64,000 nt of DNA from Parashewanella spongiae (GCF_004358345.1 NZ_CP037952.1:1488001-1552000), one strand, 5' to 3'. Positions 8,858 through 18,137 are shown, counted from the first letter of the stretch. Numbers and translations: made by a program. Notes: generated from the letters alone by a model not told the origin.

Positions 8858-9934
8858 CTATGTTTTCTCCAATAAATTGTATTTTTTAAGAATTCCGCGT
8901 AATTGGTGATAACTTAAACCGAGATTTTCAGCTGTCTTTTTTTGGTTAAATTGACTATCAGATAGCGCCCTTTGGATGAGATCTACTTCAAATCTTTCGG
9001 TTTCTTCTTTGAAATTAATCGGAAATTGACACAAAGGCAATGTTGGTTCAGGAACTTTTTCTGTGCTCTCTAGTGTGCTTTCAGCATTAACATAAGTTTC
9101 TGAAATTGGTGCAGCCTGTTGCGAATGGGTTCTTATTCTTTGTTTAGGGCGGTAAGGCGACTCAAACGGGTTAACTGAAATCAGTTCGATTGGCGTTTCC
9201 TCTCTGCCATTTCGATAAACACTGCGTTCGACGACGTTTTTAAGTTCGCGGATATTGCCAGGCCAATGATGATCAAGTAATTGCTCGGTTGCGGCACGTG
9301 AAAAACCTGAAAATAAAGGCATACCTAACTGGCGCACCATACCTAGCGCAAAATATTCAGCGAGTTGCATAATATCTTCTTTTCTATAGCGCAGTGGTGG
9401 CAGGGTAATAACGTCAAATGCCAGCCTGTCCAATAAATCGGCTCTAAATTCGCCAGCTTCTGCTAAAGAGGGTAAGTCTTCATTCGCTGCACAGATCAAA
9501 CGCACATCGCTTTGTACTGTTTTGCTACCGCCAACACGCTCAAACTCACCGTATTCGATAACTCTTAACAACTTCTCTTGGATTAATCCTGAAGTATTAG
9601 CGAGTTCATCAAGAAATAAAGTGCCACCATCAGCACGTTCAAACCGACCTTCATGCCTCCCTTTAGCGCCTGTAAAGGCTCCAGACTCATGACCAAATAG
9701 TTCACTTTCTAATAGATTTTCACTTAAAGATGAGCAATTAAGCTTAATAAAGCTTTGATCCCAGCGCGCAGATAGGTAATGTAGGCGCTCAGCAATTAAC
9801 TCTTTACCTGTGCCACGTTCACCAATGATTAACACTGGTTTTGAAAGTGGAGCAGCAAGAGATACGTGCTCTAATACTTCGAGTAAAGCATTAGATTGTC
9901 CAATGAGATTGTCTTGTTTAAATGAGTTAGCCAC
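8858..9934 (-). CDS. pspF: Phage-shock operon transcriptional activator PspF
   Basis: Sigma-54-dependent AAA+ enhancer-binding protein, 358 aa, that drives the psp operon and is held inactive by PspA. There is no N-terminal receiver domain, as in PspF. AAA+ motifs are Walker A GERGTGKE, the sigma-54-contacting loop ESGAFTGA, and Walker B GGTLFLDE. The C-terminal Fis-type helix-turn-helix is KKTAENLGLSYHQLRGILKK. It is about 30 residues longer than the E. coli protein through a linker around residues 260-300. Divergent from pspA, with a 175-nt shared control region. Confidence 0.93.
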   Translation of the reverse strand: MANSFKQDNLIGQSNALLEVLEHVSLAAPLSKPVLIIGERGTGKELIAERLHYLSARWDQSFIKLNCSSLSENLLESELFGHESGAFTGAKGRHEGRFERADGGTLFLDELANTSGLIQEKLLRVIEYGEFERVGGSKTVQSDVRLICAANEDLPSLAEAGEFRADLLDRLAFDVITLPPLRYRKEDIMQLAEYFALGMVRQLGMPLFSGFSRAATEQLLDHHWPGNIRELKNVVERSVYRNGREETPIELISVNPFESPYRPKQRIRTHSQQAAPISETYVNAESTLESTEKVPEPTLPLCQFPINFKEETERFEVDLIQRALSDSQFNQKKTAENLGLSYHQLRGILKKYNLLEKT

Positions 9935-10054
9935 AGTATTTGTTGGTCTTTCACACTAATTATTGGTGAAATTTATAATATGTCGCTAGTGAGATAAATG
10001 AAAGAAAAAGTTAAATAATTGTTTAAGTAGTTGTTATTATTTGTTTTGTTATAG

Positions 10055-10070
10055 TTGGCACGAAGTCTGT
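10055..10070 (+). promoter_or_regulatory. Sigma-54 (-24/-12) promoter of pspABC
   Basis: TTGGCACG at 10055-10062 matches the -24 box. Twelve bases after its GG comes TGT of CTGTA, where the consensus has TGC. It lies 40 nt upstream of the pspA start in the pspF-pspA gap, where a PspF-activated promoter is expected. The -12 element is imperfect (GT for GC), which could make it weak. I did not resolve the PspF binding sites. Confidence 0.6.
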
Positions 10071-10109
10071 ATTACTAAGTTCGACATTAACAATTTTGAG
10101 GAAAGAATT

Positions 10110-10790
10110 ATGGGTATATTCTCACGTTTTGCAGACATCATTAACTCGAACATCAGCTCGCTGTTAGATAAGGCTGAAGATCCAGAAAAAATGGTTCGTC
10201 TAATCATTCAGGAAATGGAAGATACATTAGTAGAAGTTCGGTCAACAAATGCAAAAGTGATTGCAGAAAAGAAAGAATTGTTGCGTCGCATCTCGAAAAC
10301 TGAAGAGCAAGTTCAGGATTGGCAAAGTAAAGCTGAATTGGCTTTATCTAAAGATCGTGAAGACTTAGCAAAAGCGGCCTTAACAGAAAAACAAAGGTCT
10401 ACGGATTTGGTTAAAGCTCAAACTGACGAACTGCTTGTGGTAGAAGAACACCTAGTGCGTTTGAAGGAAGAGGTTGTACAGCTTCAAGAAAAACTGGCAG
10501 ATGCTAAGGCTCGACAAAAAACCATTATCATGCGTACGCAAACGGCTTCATCGCGTTTGAATGTTAAGAAACAGCTTGATTCTGGTAAAGTTGATGATGC
10601 AATGCTGAAGTTCGAACAATATGAGCGTCGTGTTGAAGGTTTAGAAGCTCAAGTAGAATCATACGACTTAGGTAAGAAAAACACATTGGCTGATGAGTTT
10701 GCAGCATTAGAAGCTGAAGAGTCTGTTAATAACGAACTTGAAGCGTTAAAGGCAAAGGTTCAGGCTAAAAAAGCAAAAACGAAATCTTAA
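10110..10790 (+). CDS. pspA: Phage shock protein A
   Basis: Peripheral inner-membrane protein of the PspA/IM30 (ESCRT-III-like) family. It inhibits PspF in unstressed cells and oligomerises to protect damaged membranes. 226 aa from MGIFSRFADIINSNI, preceded by GAGGAAAG; the frame's upstream ATG at 10041 would add 23 non-family residues. The N-terminal amphipathic helix is followed by DPEKMVRLIIQEMEDTL and a nearly continuous coiled coil to about residue 220. First gene of the psp operon, 29 nt before pspB. Confidence 0.95.
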   Translation: MGIFSRFADIINSNISSLLDKAEDPEKMVRLIIQEMEDTLVEVRSTNAKVIAEKKELLRRISKTEEQVQDWQSKAELALSKDREDLAKAALTEKQRSTDLVKAQTDELLVVEEHLVRLKEEVVQLQEKLADAKARQKTIIMRTQTASSRLNVKKQLDSGKVDDAMLKFEQYERRVEGLEAQVESYDLGKKNTLADEFAALEAEESVNNELEALKAKVQAKKAKTKS

Positions 10791-10819
10791 CTCATCTGAG
10801 CAAAGGAGAGAGGTGACTT

Positions 10820-11062
10820 ATGGATCCAGAAGTGTTAATTGTCCCAATTGTTTTGTTCTTGGTAGTTGTTGCACCTATATGGTTAGTTTTGCATTACAAG
10901 AGTAAAAGGCAAGTAAGTCAGGGACTTTCAGAAGATGAATTTAAGCAACTAAATGAATTGATTACTCGAGCTGATAAAATGGGACAACGTATTGAGACTT
11001 TAGAAGCCATTCTTGATACCGAGGCTCCTGAATGGAGGGCTAAAGATGACAGCAGCAAATAA
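10820..11062 (+). CDS. pspB: Phage shock protein B
   Basis: Small inner-membrane protein, 80 aa, with one N-terminal membrane helix (VLIVPIVLFLVVVAPIWLVL) and a cytoplasmic coiled coil containing LNELITRADKMGQRIETLE. With PspC it senses membrane stress and binds PspA to free PspF. GGAGAGAGG precedes the ATG. It overlaps pspC by 17 nt. Confidence 0.93.
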   Translation: MDPEVLIVPIVLFLVVVAPIWLVLHYKSKRQVSQGLSEDEFKQLNELITRADKMGQRIETLEAILDTEAPEWRAKDDSSK

Positions 11063-11441
11063 GCGTCCTTTATATCGTATCCCTTCGCAGGGGAAAATCT
11101 CAGGGGTTTGTGCCGGTGTTGCAGACTACTTTGGATTTGAAACATGGTTAGTGAGAATCGTAACAGCTTCGATATTTTTGCTCGGTGGTTATGGAATTGT
11201 ATTTGTTATCTATATTGCTTTATGGATGATTTTAGATATAAAACCAGCAGAAGCCACTGCGGCAGGCATTCACAAAGATATCGAAATTAAAAAGAAAATA
11301 TGGCAATCCGGTGAGCCAGCTCAGCAAGCACTTCGTGACGTAAGTTACAAGTTTAGAGCTTTAGAGTTAAGATTAAGAAATCTTGAGCGCCATGTGACTT
11401 CCGATAGTTTTGACTTGAAGCGACAAATTGATAATTTATAA
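11046..11441 (+). CDS. pspC: Phage shock protein C
   Basis: Inner-membrane stress sensor, 131 aa from MTAANKRPLYR. The PspC domain covers about residues 8-65, with the typical ISGVCAGVADYFG and a following hydrophobic helix (IFLLGGYGIVFVIYIALWMI). The C-terminal cytoplasmic part has a short coiled coil (FRALELRLRNLERHV). The start lies inside pspB, so coupled translation is likely. An upstream in-frame ATG at 11013 is rejected because it would extend deep into pspB without family similarity. Confidence 0.93.
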   Translation: MTAANKRPLYRIPSQGKISGVCAGVADYFGFETWLVRIVTASIFLLGGYGIVFVIYIALWMILDIKPAEATAAGIHKDIEIKKKIWQSGEPAQQALRDVSYKFRALELRLRNLERHVTSDSFDLKRQIDNL

Positions 11442-11471
11442 AGACGTAACAGGTAGCGAAACACGGCATTG

Positions 11472-11521
11472 AAGGCGCACTTTTATTACTTTTAACGAGT
11501 AAATAAAAGTGCGTCTTTTTG
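11472..11521 (+). terminator. Terminator after pspC
   Basis: A 17-bp stem, with one wobble pair, is formed by 11472-11488 and 11501-11517 and ends in a T-run. It separates pspABC from ycjX, so ycjX is either served by readthrough or has its own promoter. Confidence 0.75.
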
Positions 11522-11548
11522 GTTTTAAGCAATAAAAATAGTGGAACC

Positions 11549-12994
11549 ATGAATTTCGTATCAAAAACATTAACCAAAGCTAAAAAAGAAACTAAGTCAG
11601 TATTACGGCGGAGTACGGACAAACATGTCAGGGTGGCGGTCACAGGACTTTCTGGATCAGGTAAAACAGCGTTCATTACCGGGCTAGTTCATCAATTATT
11701 AAAAGCGGGTATCACAGATCAGGCATCAAGTTTGCCCTTATGGCATGTCAATCGAGAGCAACGGTTATACGGTGTAGAAAGAGAATTACAGCCCGATCTC
11801 GCTATTTCGAGCTTTGATTATCAGGGAGCGATAAATTCTTTAACTGACTCACCGGCAAAATGGCCAACTTCAACTCGCAATATTAGTGAATTAAGGCTTG
11901 CAATTCATTACCAACCAGAGTCAGGTGTACTAAGTAAATTCACTGATCGTTCTACAGTAATCTTGGATATTATCGATTACCCAGGAGAGTGGTTACTGGA
12001 CTTACCGTTACTCGATCTGAGTTATACAGAATGGTGTCAACAACAAGGTGATAAAAAAGTATTAATGCAGAGTTCTCCGTACTATAAGGCATTTTACCAA
12101 TCACTTTTACAGTTAGATCTACAGAAAAAGGCTGAAACAGTAGAAATTGAACATGTGGCGAAGTTATATCAAACGTTATTACAAGACTTATTTAATGAAA
12201 GAGGGTATTACCTCGCTCAGCCAGGAAGAATGTTATTACCCGGTGATTTAACGGGTTCGCCAATGGTGACATGGTTCCCATTACTGCACTTGAGCCCTGA
12301 TGAATTAGCTAAATTTGATAAAGAGTCATCAAAAGACAGTCTTTACCAAGTAATTCAGAATCGCTATCAAGGGTATGTTGAGCAAGTTGTAACACCTTTT
12401 TATCGTAATCACTTCTGTCATTTTGACAGACAAGTTGTACTGGTCGATAGTTTAACTGCACTCAATCAGGGACAGCAGCAATTTAACGATATGTTGCAGG
12501 CACTTTCTCAGATAATCCAAAGCTTTCAATTTGGTAAATCTAATTTTCTTCGTCGGCTTTTTTCACCAAAAATTGATAAATTACTATTTGCTGCCACTAA
12601 AGTTGATCACATAACCAGAAATCAACAATCTAATTTACTACAACTCCTGAATGACATGCTAAGGGAAACGCGGCAAAAAGTATCACTGAAAGGCTGTGAT
12701 GTAGAAACTATGGCAATCAGTGCAATAAAAGCGACAAAGCATGGGATGGTGGAGTCAAATGGCAAAAAAATCGAAGTGGTTAAAGGTCGTAAACTTGGCA
12801 GCTATGAACAGGTAACTTTATTTCCCGGTGATGTGCCCAAACGATTACCCAAGCCTGATTTTTGGCAGCAACAAGGCTTTCAATTTTTAAGTTTTGCACC
12901 ACCCAAAGCACTAGAGGGTGAAGTGCAACCTGAACTTGAACACATTAGGCTCGACCACTTACTGCAGTATTTGCTAGGAGATAAGCTTGAATAA
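11549..12994 (+). CDS. ycjX: YcjX family GTPase-like stress protein
   Basis: DUF463 P-loop protein, 481 aa from MNFVSKTLTKAKK. The frame also opens at 11519, but that ATG falls in the terminator, and GGAA sits before 11549. The P-loop is GLSGSGKT near residue 35, and DIIDYPGEW resembles a switch/Walker B segment. In enterobacteria ycjX and ycjF belong to the PspF regulon; the biochemical role is not settled. It overlaps ycjF by 8 nt, indicating coupled expression. Confidence 0.9.
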   Translation: MNFVSKTLTKAKKETKSVLRRSTDKHVRVAVTGLSGSGKTAFITGLVHQLLKAGITDQASSLPLWHVNREQRLYGVERELQPDLAISSFDYQGAINSLTDSPAKWPTSTRNISELRLAIHYQPESGVLSKFTDRSTVILDIIDYPGEWLLDLPLLDLSYTEWCQQQGDKKVLMQSSPYYKAFYQSLLQLDLQKKAETVEIEHVAKLYQTLLQDLFNERGYYLAQPGRMLLPGDLTGSPMVTWFPLLHLSPDELAKFDKESSKDSLYQVIQNRYQGYVEQVVTPFYRNHFCHFDRQVVLVDSLTALNQGQQQFNDMLQALSQIIQSFQFGKSNFLRRLFSPKIDKLLFAATKVDHITRNQQSNLLQLLNDMLRETRQKVSLKGCDVETMAISAIKATKHGMVESNGKKIEVVKGRKLGSYEQVTLFPGDVPKRLPKPDFWQQQGFQFLSFAPPKALEGEVQPELEHIRLDHLLQYLLGDKLE

Positions 12995-14042
12995 TCTAGA
13001 TGATATGACAGACAAATTGCAAGGGGCTCGCGAGTTTAAAGATGTAAAATATGATGACATAGAGAGTAATGAGCAACCACTTAAATTTGCCCAAGACTTT
13101 AGTGATGAAAAATTTAGCGAGTCCCAACTTGATAAAATATTTTCAGTTCCTAATGCAACATCAGATTTGGTATCTGGCAGCAAAATTCGAAAGATAGAGT
13201 CTTTGTCTTGGCTTGCAAAAAGCGCTCTTGTTGCTCTGGTGGTGCTGTTGTTGACTGAAGTGGGGACAACTTTGGTTGATGCTTGGATTCAAAGTCCAAT
13301 ACTTTTTGCCGTATATTCAAGTGCAATTGGCGTAATCAGTGCGTGGGCTTCTTTGGGCATTTTTCGAGAGTTTAATAAATTAAGACAACTCAAAAATATT
13401 GAAAATCAACGTCGGGTTGCTGAACGCATATCTAAAAGTATGCAAGTAGGAGAGGCTGATAAAGTCATTGCTTCTATTGATTTAAAAAATGTAGAAAGTA
13501 TGACGCTTCAGCGATTTCAAGATTCATTATCATTAGAGCTTAATGATGCCGAAAAATTACACCTTTTCGATGAAATTATCTTGAAAGAGCAAGACGAAAA
13601 AGCGAAAAAAATAGTTCACAAATACGCAGCAGAATCAGCACTATTACTTGCAGTGAGCCCCTTTGCAATGTTGGATATGGCGTTAGTATTGTTGAGAAAC
13701 CAGCGAATGCTTACTGAGTTGGCTCAATGTTATGGCATTGATTTAGGGTATGCGAGTCGAGTTAAATTGATAAAAGGTATTATTGGTAATGTGTTATTTG
13801 CAGGAAGTGCTGAGCTACTTACTGATATAGGCAGTCAGCTGTTGTCTTTAGAGTTAACAGGAAGATTATCAGCAAAACTAGGGCAAGGACTTGCGGGAGG
13901 GCTATTGACTGCAAGATTAGGTTATCAGGCGATGAGTTTATGCCGACCAATTTCATTTTCGGCAGATAACAAGCCTAAGTTATCAGGCATTCATAAGTCG
14001 CTATTATTAGAGTTAAAGATCTTATCTAATGAATTGAAATAA
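12987..14042 (+). CDS. ycjF: YcjF family inner-membrane protein
   Basis: DUF697/TIGR01620 protein, 351 aa. The N-terminal 65 residues are polar. Two predicted membrane helices follow (around SALVALVVLLLTEVGTTLVD and LFAVYSSAIGVISAWASLGI). The C-terminal half has helices of the DUF697 type, including ESALLLAVSPFAMLDMALVL. It is encoded in an overlap with ycjX, as in other gammaproteobacteria where both are PspF-controlled. Function is unknown; a membrane partner of YcjX is the usual guess. Confidence 0.88.
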   Translation: MNNLDDMTDKLQGAREFKDVKYDDIESNEQPLKFAQDFSDEKFSESQLDKIFSVPNATSDLVSGSKIRKIESLSWLAKSALVALVVLLLTEVGTTLVDAWIQSPILFAVYSSAIGVISAWASLGIFREFNKLRQLKNIENQRRVAERISKSMQVGEADKVIASIDLKNVESMTLQRFQDSLSLELNDAEKLHLFDEIILKEQDEKAKKIVHKYAAESALLLAVSPFAMLDMALVLLRNQRMLTELAQCYGIDLGYASRVKLIKGIIGNVLFAGSAELLTDIGSQLLSLELTGRLSAKLGQGLAGGLLTARLGYQAMSLCRPISFSADNKPKLSGIHKSLLLELKILSNELK

Positions 14043-14214
14043 TTGAATAAAAGCTTGCGTGCGTAACATATTTTTTACATAAATAAAAATTTAATTTGAA
14101 TATGAACTACTCCATTTTGTGATTTGAACGGTAAGTTAGTTCCTCAGCTTTTAACTGTTTATTTTAATAAGCAGTGCTCAAAGGATTGATAACAGTTTTT
14201 TTATTGAAAAATTA

Positions 14215-14696
14215 AAACCACGTCCTGTGGGCGTGGTAATCAGCGGCAGGCTATGCCTGTAGCATCTACCCATGTTAAGACTTTTCTCGTTGTCCCCACA
14301 ACAGAGAAAGGATCTATAACATGAGTAGATTTGAAAAATTATCGCACGTTTTATGGCATTGCCAATATCACATTGTTTGGGTTCCCAAGTATCGATTTAG
14401 AATACTAAAGGGCAGAACAGCAATAAGGATATTTAAACAGTTCCCACATATACGGAAAAAGCCATATTGGGGCAATCATTTTTGGGCTAAAGGGTATTGT
14501 GTTGATACAGTAGGCATAGACGCAGAAATGATAAGAAAGTATGTCAAATATCAGGAAAAGCTTGAAAAGCGACAAGAAAGATTTGATTTTTAATTCGTAA
14601 GTATCGGGGACAACAGCTTGCCTTCTAAGAGGGCAAGCACCAGCCCCCTTATAGGGGGCAAAAAGCAAAGCCACCTTCTAAGAAGGTGGATTCTTT
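14215..14696 (+). mobile_element. IS200/IS605-type element, internally deleted
   Basis: The left end carries a hairpin CCACG...CGTGG (14218-14236) and a second one at GGCA...TGCC. The right end carries three hairpins in a row, ending in CCACCTTCTAAGAAGGTGG (14671-14689). Such subterminal hairpins, with no terminal inverted repeats or target duplication, are typical of single-strand-transposing IS200 elements. The tnpA inside has lost its centre. The outer limits are estimates. Confidence 0.75.
14321..14593 (+). pseudogene. tnpA: IS200 transposase TnpA lacking the HUH segment
   Basis: 90 aa where the family has about 140-150. It starts with the conserved SHVLWHCQYHIVWVPKYR and ends with PYWGNHFWAKGYCVDTVG and MIRKYVKYQE, which holds the expected catalytic tyrosine. 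The middle (about 50-60 residues) is missing in frame, and with it the HUH metal-binding motif. The join reads RILKGRTAIR; LKG normally occurs at both places, so a deletion between two short repeats explains it. The protein should be unable to cleave DNA by itself, but the element could move in trans. Confidence 0.85.
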
Positions 14697-14751
14697 AACT
14701 CAGAAACCAAATGATTAAACCAATAATTTCTGAATGACTATTGGGGGAAGT

Positions 14752-15930
14752 ATGCAATCAAAATGGAATATCGCAACAAAAGCAATCCACGCAGGACGTA
14801 ATAAAACAACTCATGGCGATTTAGTCTCTCCATTACATCAAAGTGCGACATTTGCATTCGACTCAGTGGAACAAGGTGGGGCTCGATTCAGCGGTGATGA
14901 ATCAGGTTATATTTATACTCGTTTAGGTAACCCTACCACGACAGAGTTAGAACTTAAAATGGCTGAGCTTGAAGGAGCTGAGTCAGCTGCTGCAACAGCA
15001 TCTGGTATGGCTGCTGTTTCTGCTGCATTACTAGCAAACTTGCAAGTGGGCGATCACTTAATCGCTTCTCGCACAGTTTACGGATGCAGTTTTGCATTAA
15101 TGACTCATCAGTTTGCAAGATTCGGTATTGAAGTGAGCTTAGTGGACTTCGCCGACATGAGAACTGTGGAAGCAGCCATTAGACCAAACACTAAAGTTGT
15201 GTATTGCGAAACGCCAGTTAATCCTCATCTTGAGGTTTTTGATTTAAAAGAGTTGACTAGAATTTCTCGAGAATATGAGCTTGTTTCTATCGTTGATAAC
15301 ACCTTTATGACTCCATTATTGCAACGCCCTCTAGATCTTGGCATTGATATGGTCATACACAGTGCGACAAAATATCTTAATGGCCATGGTGATGTAATAG
15401 CAGGGATTGTTTGTGGCAAAAATGAGATCATGAACAAGGTGAAGTATGAAATTTTAAAAGATATTGGTGGGGTGATTTCACCTCATGATGCGTGGTTAAT
15501 TTTACGCGGTTTAAAAACGTTGGATGTAAGAATTCAACGTCATTGTGACAGTGCGGAAAAAGTGGCTGAATTCTTAGAAGGACACTCGAAAGTCGCTAAA
15601 GTTTATTATCCAGGCTTATTATCGCATCAAGGCTACCCGTTTCTTGGTAACCAAATGTCCCGTAGCGGCGGTGTCATTGCATTTGAATTGAATGACAATT
15701 TTGCAAATACGGTTAAGTTTGTTAATCAACTTGAACTATTTACCATTGCAGTAAGCTTAGGCGATGCTGAATCGCTGATTCAACATCCAGCCTCTATGAC
15801 GCATTCTCCGTATACCACTGAGGCAAGATTAGAATCAGGTATTACCGATAACCTGATCCGTATATCCGTTGGACTTGAAGCGGTAGAAGATATTATTAAC
15901 GATTTAAGAATTGGTTTGGAAAAGCTTTAA
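14752..15930 (+). CDS. megL: Methionine gamma-lyase (PLP-dependent)
   Basis: Cys/Met-metabolism PLP enzyme of about 392 aa, probably splitting L-methionine into methanethiol, 2-oxobutyrate and ammonia. Visible are the PLP lysine in HSATKYLNGHGD, YTRLGNPTT at the active site, and YGCSF, where methionine gamma-lyases carry their characteristic cysteine. Cystathionine gamma-lyase or gamma-synthase are the main alternatives. GGGGGAAG precedes ATG 14752; an in-frame ATG lies at 14734. I recall mdeA following ycjF in Shewanella, which supports the call. Here an IS200 element has come in between. Confidence 0.78.
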   Translation: MQSKWNIATKAIHAGRNKTTHGDLVSPLHQSATFAFDSVEQGGARFSGDESGYIYTRLGNPTTTELELKMAELEGAESAAATASGMAAVSAALLANLQVGDHLIASRTVYGCSFALMTHQFARFGIEVSLVDFADMRTVEAAIRPNTKVVYCETPVNPHLEVFDLKELTRISREYELVSIVDNTFMTPLLQRPLDLGIDMVIHSATKYLNGHGDVIAGIVCGKNEIMNKVKYEILKDIGGVISPHDAWLILRGLKTLDVRIQRHCDSAEKVAEFLEGHSKVAKVYYPGLLSHQGYPFLGNQMSRSGGVIAFELNDNFANTVKFVNQLELFTIAVSLGDAESLIQHPASMTHSPYTTEARLESGITDNLIRISVGLEAVEDIINDLRIGLEKL

Positions 15931-16016
15931 AAAACTGGTTGATTTTTACTCAGATCTAGGTAGTTTATGTTCTTGATACATAGTAAATCAATAGTTTTTT
16001 AACAAGGAGATAGCCG

Positions 16017-16331
16017 ATGAAAGGATTTATTCAGGCTTCATTGATTGCGCTAGCTGTTTTATCTGCACCTGCTTATGCAGGAGATAAAGAAGCGAAACAT
16101 GAAGCAAAAGCTGCAGTGTCTAAAAAGGCAGAAAAATTAGCCGTTATTAACATTAATACCGCTGATGTTAACCAACTTCAATTACTGAAAGGTATTGGAG
16201 CTTCTAAAGCTTTAGCTATTATTGAACACCGAGAGAAAAATGGTAAATTTAAGTCTTTCGATGATTTGCTTAAAGTCAAAGGCATAGGCAGTAAGTTTGT
16301 CGCTAAAAATAAATCTACGATAGCTTTTTAA
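16017..16331 (+). CDS. ComEA-like helix-hairpin-helix DNA-binding protein, exported
   Basis: 104 aa with a Sec signal peptide (residues 1-22, ending APAYA), a short Lys/Ala/Glu-rich linker, and a helix-hairpin-helix domain: ININTADVNQLQLLKGIGAS, then FDDLLKVKGIGSKFV. Such small periplasmic proteins bind double-stranded DNA and resemble the ComEA uptake receptor of natural transformation. AAGGAGATAG lies just upstream. It stands alone, with no other competence gene in the window, so a competence role is inference. Confidence 0.85.
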   Translation: MKGFIQASLIALAVLSAPAYAGDKEAKHEAKAAVSKKAEKLAVININTADVNQLQLLKGIGASKALAIIEHREKNGKFKSFDDLLKVKGIGSKFVAKNKSTIAF

Positions 16332-16334
16332 ATA

Positions 16335-16500
16335 TAAGTACCTGTCGATAAGTTCTTTGATAATTATTGTGTTCAGGTTTAGTGCTATACAAGACGCAAT
16401 GTAGGGCGCATAGCCGTAGCTATGTAACCGAAGTTGCAACACCGTAGAGTGCTGAAACTGGGCACTAGAAAATCTTAAGAAACTTATGGTCAGGTACTTA
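16335..16500. repeat. MITE-like inverted-repeat element (family R3)
   Basis: The left end TAAGTACCTGTCGATAAGTT is matched in inverse by the right end (16477-16500) with a few mismatches. The element is 166 bp, has no gene, and sits 3 nt after the ComEA-like stop codon. No second copy was seen in the window. Confidence 0.6.
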
Positions 16501-16512
16501 TGTATCGTGTAC

Positions 16513-16539
16513 AAGGCGGAAATATATTCCGCCTTTTTT
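16513..16539 (+). terminator. Terminator hairpin just ahead of group II intron copy A
   Basis: AAGGCGGAA pairs with TTCCGCCTT, followed by a T-run. It may end the ComEA-like transcript. The intron 5' region begins directly after the T-run; copy B at 51414 has the same arrangement. Confidence 0.75.
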
Positions 16540-16540
16540 G

Positions 16541-18110
16541 TTTCCCCAGCGAAGCTGGCAAACCCGAGAGGCAGAAAGAAGCCTGTATCACCCAGACTGA
16601 GGGGAAGATAATCCGAATGGCAAGGGCGTTGCGGGCTAACGGCAAGGTCTGAAGGAAGCCATAGGAAGTTAGAGGTACACAGCGAAAGCGAACCTGATTC
16701 GGCATGATAGGGAGGTAAGCGTGCGAAATAGCGCAACGTCATATACTCAGTCAGCTTTATCATGTGCTTGAGGGTGGGATTTCTAACAGGGAGCGAGTGC
16801 AGTAACTGGGGAAGCCTGACACCTTATCTGGGATAGTCCAGAAGCTTTTATACAAGAGGAAACTCAAGGTAGAAGTTGGTGCGAGGTGGCCGATGAGCCC
16901 GTAGTAGTGAGTAAAATCCAGCCGATGAAAGCCAGTAATGGTGTGGAGGGCAAAACTGGATTGACCAATGACGTAGTTTATTGGCGGCATCAACAGCCAA
17001 AAGCCAAAAGCCTTGATGTTGGCGAAGGGGTGAAGCTTAATTTAAGTTTGTGATGGACAGGATTTTTTTTTCACAGATACAGAAAATCACAAAAAGATGA
17101 GTGAGGCATTTCCGACCTTCAGCCGTCAAACGGGTAGAAATCTCGAAAGATGATGGTGGAGTGAGAAAGCTTGGGATACCAACAGTTCGAGACCGAATCG
17201 TACAACAATGCCTAAACGATATACTAAGTCCGATATTTGAAGAGCAGTTCCATCCATCAAGCTATGGATATCGACCACACAGAAGCGGCCATGATGCCAT
17301 AAACAAAGCCACGATGTTTATCCGTCAATATGACTTAAAACATGTGGTGGATATGGATTTATCCAAATGTTTTGACTTACTCGACCAAGAGCTAATCTTA
17401 ACGAGCATAAGCAGAAGGGTAAAAGATGGCAGTATCTTAAGGTTGATAAAACAGTTCCTTGAAAGCGGTGTTATCGTAGGAGGCAACTGGCAAGCAACAG
17501 TAACAGGAGGTCCACAAGGTGGCGTTATCAGTCCACTGATAGCGAATATCTACCTTGATGCCTTTGACCAAGAGATGAAACGTAGAAATCATCGATTGGT
17601 CAGATACGCAGATGATATCCTGATATTATGTCGCAGTCGCAAAGGTGCAGATAATGCACTGAAGCAAGCGACAAAGCTACTCGAAAAGACTTAAAGCTGA
17701 CAGTAAATCGAAGTAAAACTCCTATCACGCATAGTGATGATGGGGTAAAGTTTCTCGGAGTAGAGATTGGCAGTAACTATACGACAATCCAAGCCAAGAA
17801 ACTGAAAAGCTTCAAAGTGCAGCTTAAAGCTCTCACTAAACGCAACGGTGGTAAGCCATTACAACGGGTGATAAAAGAGTTAAACCCGAAACTAAGAGGT
17901 TTTAGCCAATATTTTCGAATAGCGAATGCGAGCATAGAGTTCAAGAAGCTAGCCGCATGGTTAAGGCTATACAATCTTGAATAAGTGCGAACGGGCTATG
18001 TGCTCAGTACAAAGTAATTGAATAAAATTAAGCAGGAGCCGTATACGAGACCCGTACGTACGGTTCTGTGAGAGGGATGGGGCACTAAGGGAACTAGCGA
18101 TTTAGAAAGT
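16541..18110 (+). mobile_element. Group II intron copy A, decayed
   Basis: The 5' non-coding RNA region (16541-17111) is nearly identical to 51414-51985. A broken reverse-transcriptase gene and a domain V-like hairpin at about 18036-18069 (GAGCCGTATACGAG...TACGGTTC) follow. Against copy B, 351 bp are missing between two CCGAC repeats; this removed the RT start and N-terminus. The RT also carries a frameshift. Insertion right after a terminator hairpin is the known habit of bacterial class C introns, but I did not assign the class. Confidence 0.8.
17113..17984 (+). pseudogene. ltrA: Group II intron reverse transcriptase/maturase, 5'-deleted and frameshifted
   Basis: It opens inside the conserved [16 protein letters not shown] and includes [30 protein letters not shown] and the catalytic [11 protein letters not shown] (Tyr at 17604). 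At about 17690 one base is missing: the frame stops after LLEKT, while the next frame continues as [20 protein letters not shown] through the maturase region to TAA 17982-17984. The C-terminus is short. It lacks about the first 60 residues that copy B retains. Not functional. Confidence 0.85.
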
Positions 18111-18137
18111 ACCAATCAATATTTTAAAATTTTTTTG

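Noticed and set aside
16490-16993. Antisense open frames across group II intron copy A, also present in copy B
   Set aside because: They are conserved only because the structured intron RNA is conserved, and they show no protein family.
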